DNA of 6,602 nt from Elusimicrobiota bacterium (GTDB lineage Bacteria; Elusimicrobiota; Elusimicrobia; 2-01-FULL-59-12; JACPXA01), in assembly GCA_016196785.1 (NCBI GenBank), contig JACPXA010000185.1:1-6602 (forward strand). Reading direction: 5' to 3'. Both the position numbers and the translations under genes were made by a program. The notes under the pieces are model-generated. The model was not told where the DNA came from and did not search any database. It worked only from the letters and a program-made list of their open reading frames with translations. Numbering within the stretch: position 1 is the first letter of the stretch; every line of letters starts with the position of its first letter. Positions 5,397 through 6,602 of this stretch are shown piece after piece.

Positions 5397-6602
5397 ATAC
5401 GGTTGTGAGGAAAGGGAGCCAGGCGTGCAGAAACGCGATGGGTCCATCGGTTGTGAACCGGGAGGGATGGATCCGCAGCTTGGGCAGGGGTCCGGGGATC
5501 AATTCGATCCCTTCGGGATCGCGCTGGACGGCGGCCACCAAGGCCTGTGGGTCCAGCGTAGGAGGATCTTGAAAGGTCAGGTCGAGGCTGGTCGGCTTTT
5601 GGACGATGCTGGCGAGGCCAACCGCTTGGGCGATCAGTCGGAGCTGGGCGAGGGCAAGGAGGTCAGTAGCGGGCGGGGGAGGGGGCCCAAAGCGGTCGGT
5701 GAGCTCCTGTTCAGTCGCGGTGATGTCCTCTGGGCGCTGGGCTGAGGCGAGCTGTTTGTAGAACAAAATGCGGACGTCTTCCCCGGGCATGTAGTCTTCG
5801 GGGAAGTAGGCGGCGACGGCGAGATCGAGGGTGGGGCCTTCTCTGGGCGCTTCGATGGACACCCCTTTGAGCCGTTGGACCTCGGTGTGAAGGAGCTGGC
5901 AGTAGAGGTCAAACCCGACCGCCGCGACGAAGCCGTGTTGCTCAGCGCCGAGGAGGTTGCCGGCCCCGCGGATTTCGAGGTCTCGGAGCGCGAGCCGGAA
6001 GCCGCTGCCGAGCTCTGTAAATTCCCGCAGCGCCTCGAGGCGTTGTTTCGCTTGGGCCGTGAGGCCCCCGGTTGGAGAGAAGAACAGGTAGCAGTAGGCG
6101 CGCTGGCGTTCCCGGCCCACGCGGCCCCGGAGCTGGTAGAGCTGGGCGAGCCCGAGTTCTTCGGCCTCTTCGACAATCAGCGTGTTGACCGTGGGAATGT
6201 CCAGGCCCGATTCAATGATGGTGGTGGCGAGGAGGAGCCGATACACTTGGTGCAGGAACTTCCACATCACCGTTTCGATGGTCGCTCCCCGCATCTTCCC
6301 ATGGACGACGCCGATGGGGAGACCGGGGAAGAGCTGTTCCAGATACCGACGGCGGCTGTCCAGGGTTTCAATGCGGTTGTGTACATAGAAGACCTGTCCC
6401 CCGCGCGAGATCTCTTGCTGGACGGCCTGTTGGATCAGGGGTTCATCAAACGGGCCGACATGGGTGACGATGGGCAGGCGTCCGACCGGCGGGGTTTCGA
6501 TGACGGAGATGTCCCGGAGCCCGGAGAGAGCGAGGGAAAGGGTGCGGGGGATGGGGGTGGCGCTCAAGGAGAGGGCGTCCACCGTCGTTTTGAGCTGCTT
6601 GA
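5395..6602 (-). CDS. mfd: Transcription-repair coupling factor Mfd, C-terminal part (5' end beyond the window)
   Basis: The visible 401 residues are the C-terminal third of Mfd, the ATP-dependent translocase that removes stalled RNA polymerase from DNA lesions and recruits UvrA for nucleotide excision repair. From the right edge, in order: LKTTVDALSLSATPIPRTL (helicase motif III region, about 3-21), FYVHNR (motif IV, 71-76), TTIIESGLDIP (motif V, 126-136), LYQLRGRVGR (motif VI, 154-163), the TRG translocation region with RDLEIRGAGNLLGAEQHG (about 206-223), and a D7-type C-terminal domain (about 258 on, including AAYFPEDYMPG and ELTDRFG) with a five-proline run after it. The frame stays open to the edge; a GTG at 6582 is internal, not a start. 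It ends at TAA 5397-5395, 38 bp from the convergent ATPase gene. G+C is high (43 of 60 at 5941-6000). Identification is secure. Confidence 0.97.
   Translation of the reverse strand, partial: KQLKTTVDALSLSATPIPRTLSLALSGLRDISVIETPPVGRLPIVTHVGPFDEPLIQQAVQQEISRGGQVFYVHNRIETLDSRRRYLEQLFPGLPIGVVHGKMRGATIETVMWKFLHQVYRLLLATTIIESGLDIPTVNTLIVEEAEELGLAQLYQLRGRVGRERQRAYCYLFFSPTGGLTAQAKQRLEALREFTELGSGFRLALRDLEIRGAGNLLGAEQHGFVAAVGFDLYCQLLHTEVQRLKGVSIEAPREGPTLDLAVAAYFPEDYMPGEDVRILFYKQLASAQRPEDITATEQELTDRFGPPPPPATDLLALAQLRLIAQAVGLASIVQKPTSLDLTFQDPPTLDPQALVAAVQRDPEGIELIPGPLPKLRIHPSRFTTDGPIAFLHAWLPFLTTV

Noticed and set aside
5052..5745. Minus-strand 131-codon and plus-strand 140-codon frames across the ATPase/mfd junction
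   Set aside because: Each overlaps a securely identified gene on the opposite strand and has no family resemblance.
5634..6176. 180-codon minus-strand frame within mfd
   Set aside because: It is the +1/-1 shadow of mfd, rich in Ser, Pro and Ala; the mfd frame has all helicase motifs.
6580..6582. GTG as the start of a short mfd gene
   Set aside because: The frame continues upstream to the window edge with conserved Mfd residues (LKTT before VDALSLSATP), so this valine is internal.

Overview
The window looks like chromosomal DNA of an uncultured bacterium. My best guess is Candidatus Omnitrophota or a neighbouring candidate phylum, at moderate confidence. The guess rests on the N-terminal domain of the large minus-strand gene, whose motifs (QDAH, LEGAHG, ISGPEY, GVDDP, VAGGFHTP) match what I remember of conserved hypothetical proteins from that group. 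I ran no database search. Three genes fill the window almost completely, and no stretch over 300 bases lacks a gene. I saw no tRNA, rRNA, CRISPR array or transposase.

Layout. (1) Positions 1-4097, minus strand: a single uninterrupted reading frame of at least 1365 codons that runs off the left edge. It has a signal-like N-terminus, a proline-rich linker, a domain resembling the TIKI/TraB/ChaN/EreA superfamily, two membrane segments, and a C-terminal part with a gluzincin-type zinc protease signature (HEIDH followed by EGRTE). Two REP-like palindromic repeats lie in frame inside it. (2) Positions 4098-4207: a 110-bp divergent intergenic region. It holds a strong sigma-70-type promoter that overlaps a perfect 13-bp-arm palindrome ending at the base before the next ATG, and a separate 8-bp-arm hairpin. 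(3) Positions 4208-5356, plus strand: an AAA ATPase of the AAA_14/DUF4143 type, probably translated from a leaderless mRNA. (4) Positions 5357-5394: a 38-bp convergent gap with a GC-rich hairpin that may terminate transcription both ways. (5) Positions 5395-6602, minus strand: the C-terminal third of the transcription-repair coupling factor Mfd, cut by the right edge.

How they relate. mfd and the giant gene point the same way, and the ATPase gene sits between them on the opposite strand with lower G+C. It looks like a self-contained cassette (own promoter, operator and terminator) placed between two chromosomal genes. Mfd is housekeeping DNA repair, the ATPase is an accessory gene of unknown role, and the giant protein is probably an envelope-associated enzyme with two candidate hydrolase domains. 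The most novel items are the giant protein, the in-frame repeats in it, and the palindrome/leaderless promoter of the ATPase.
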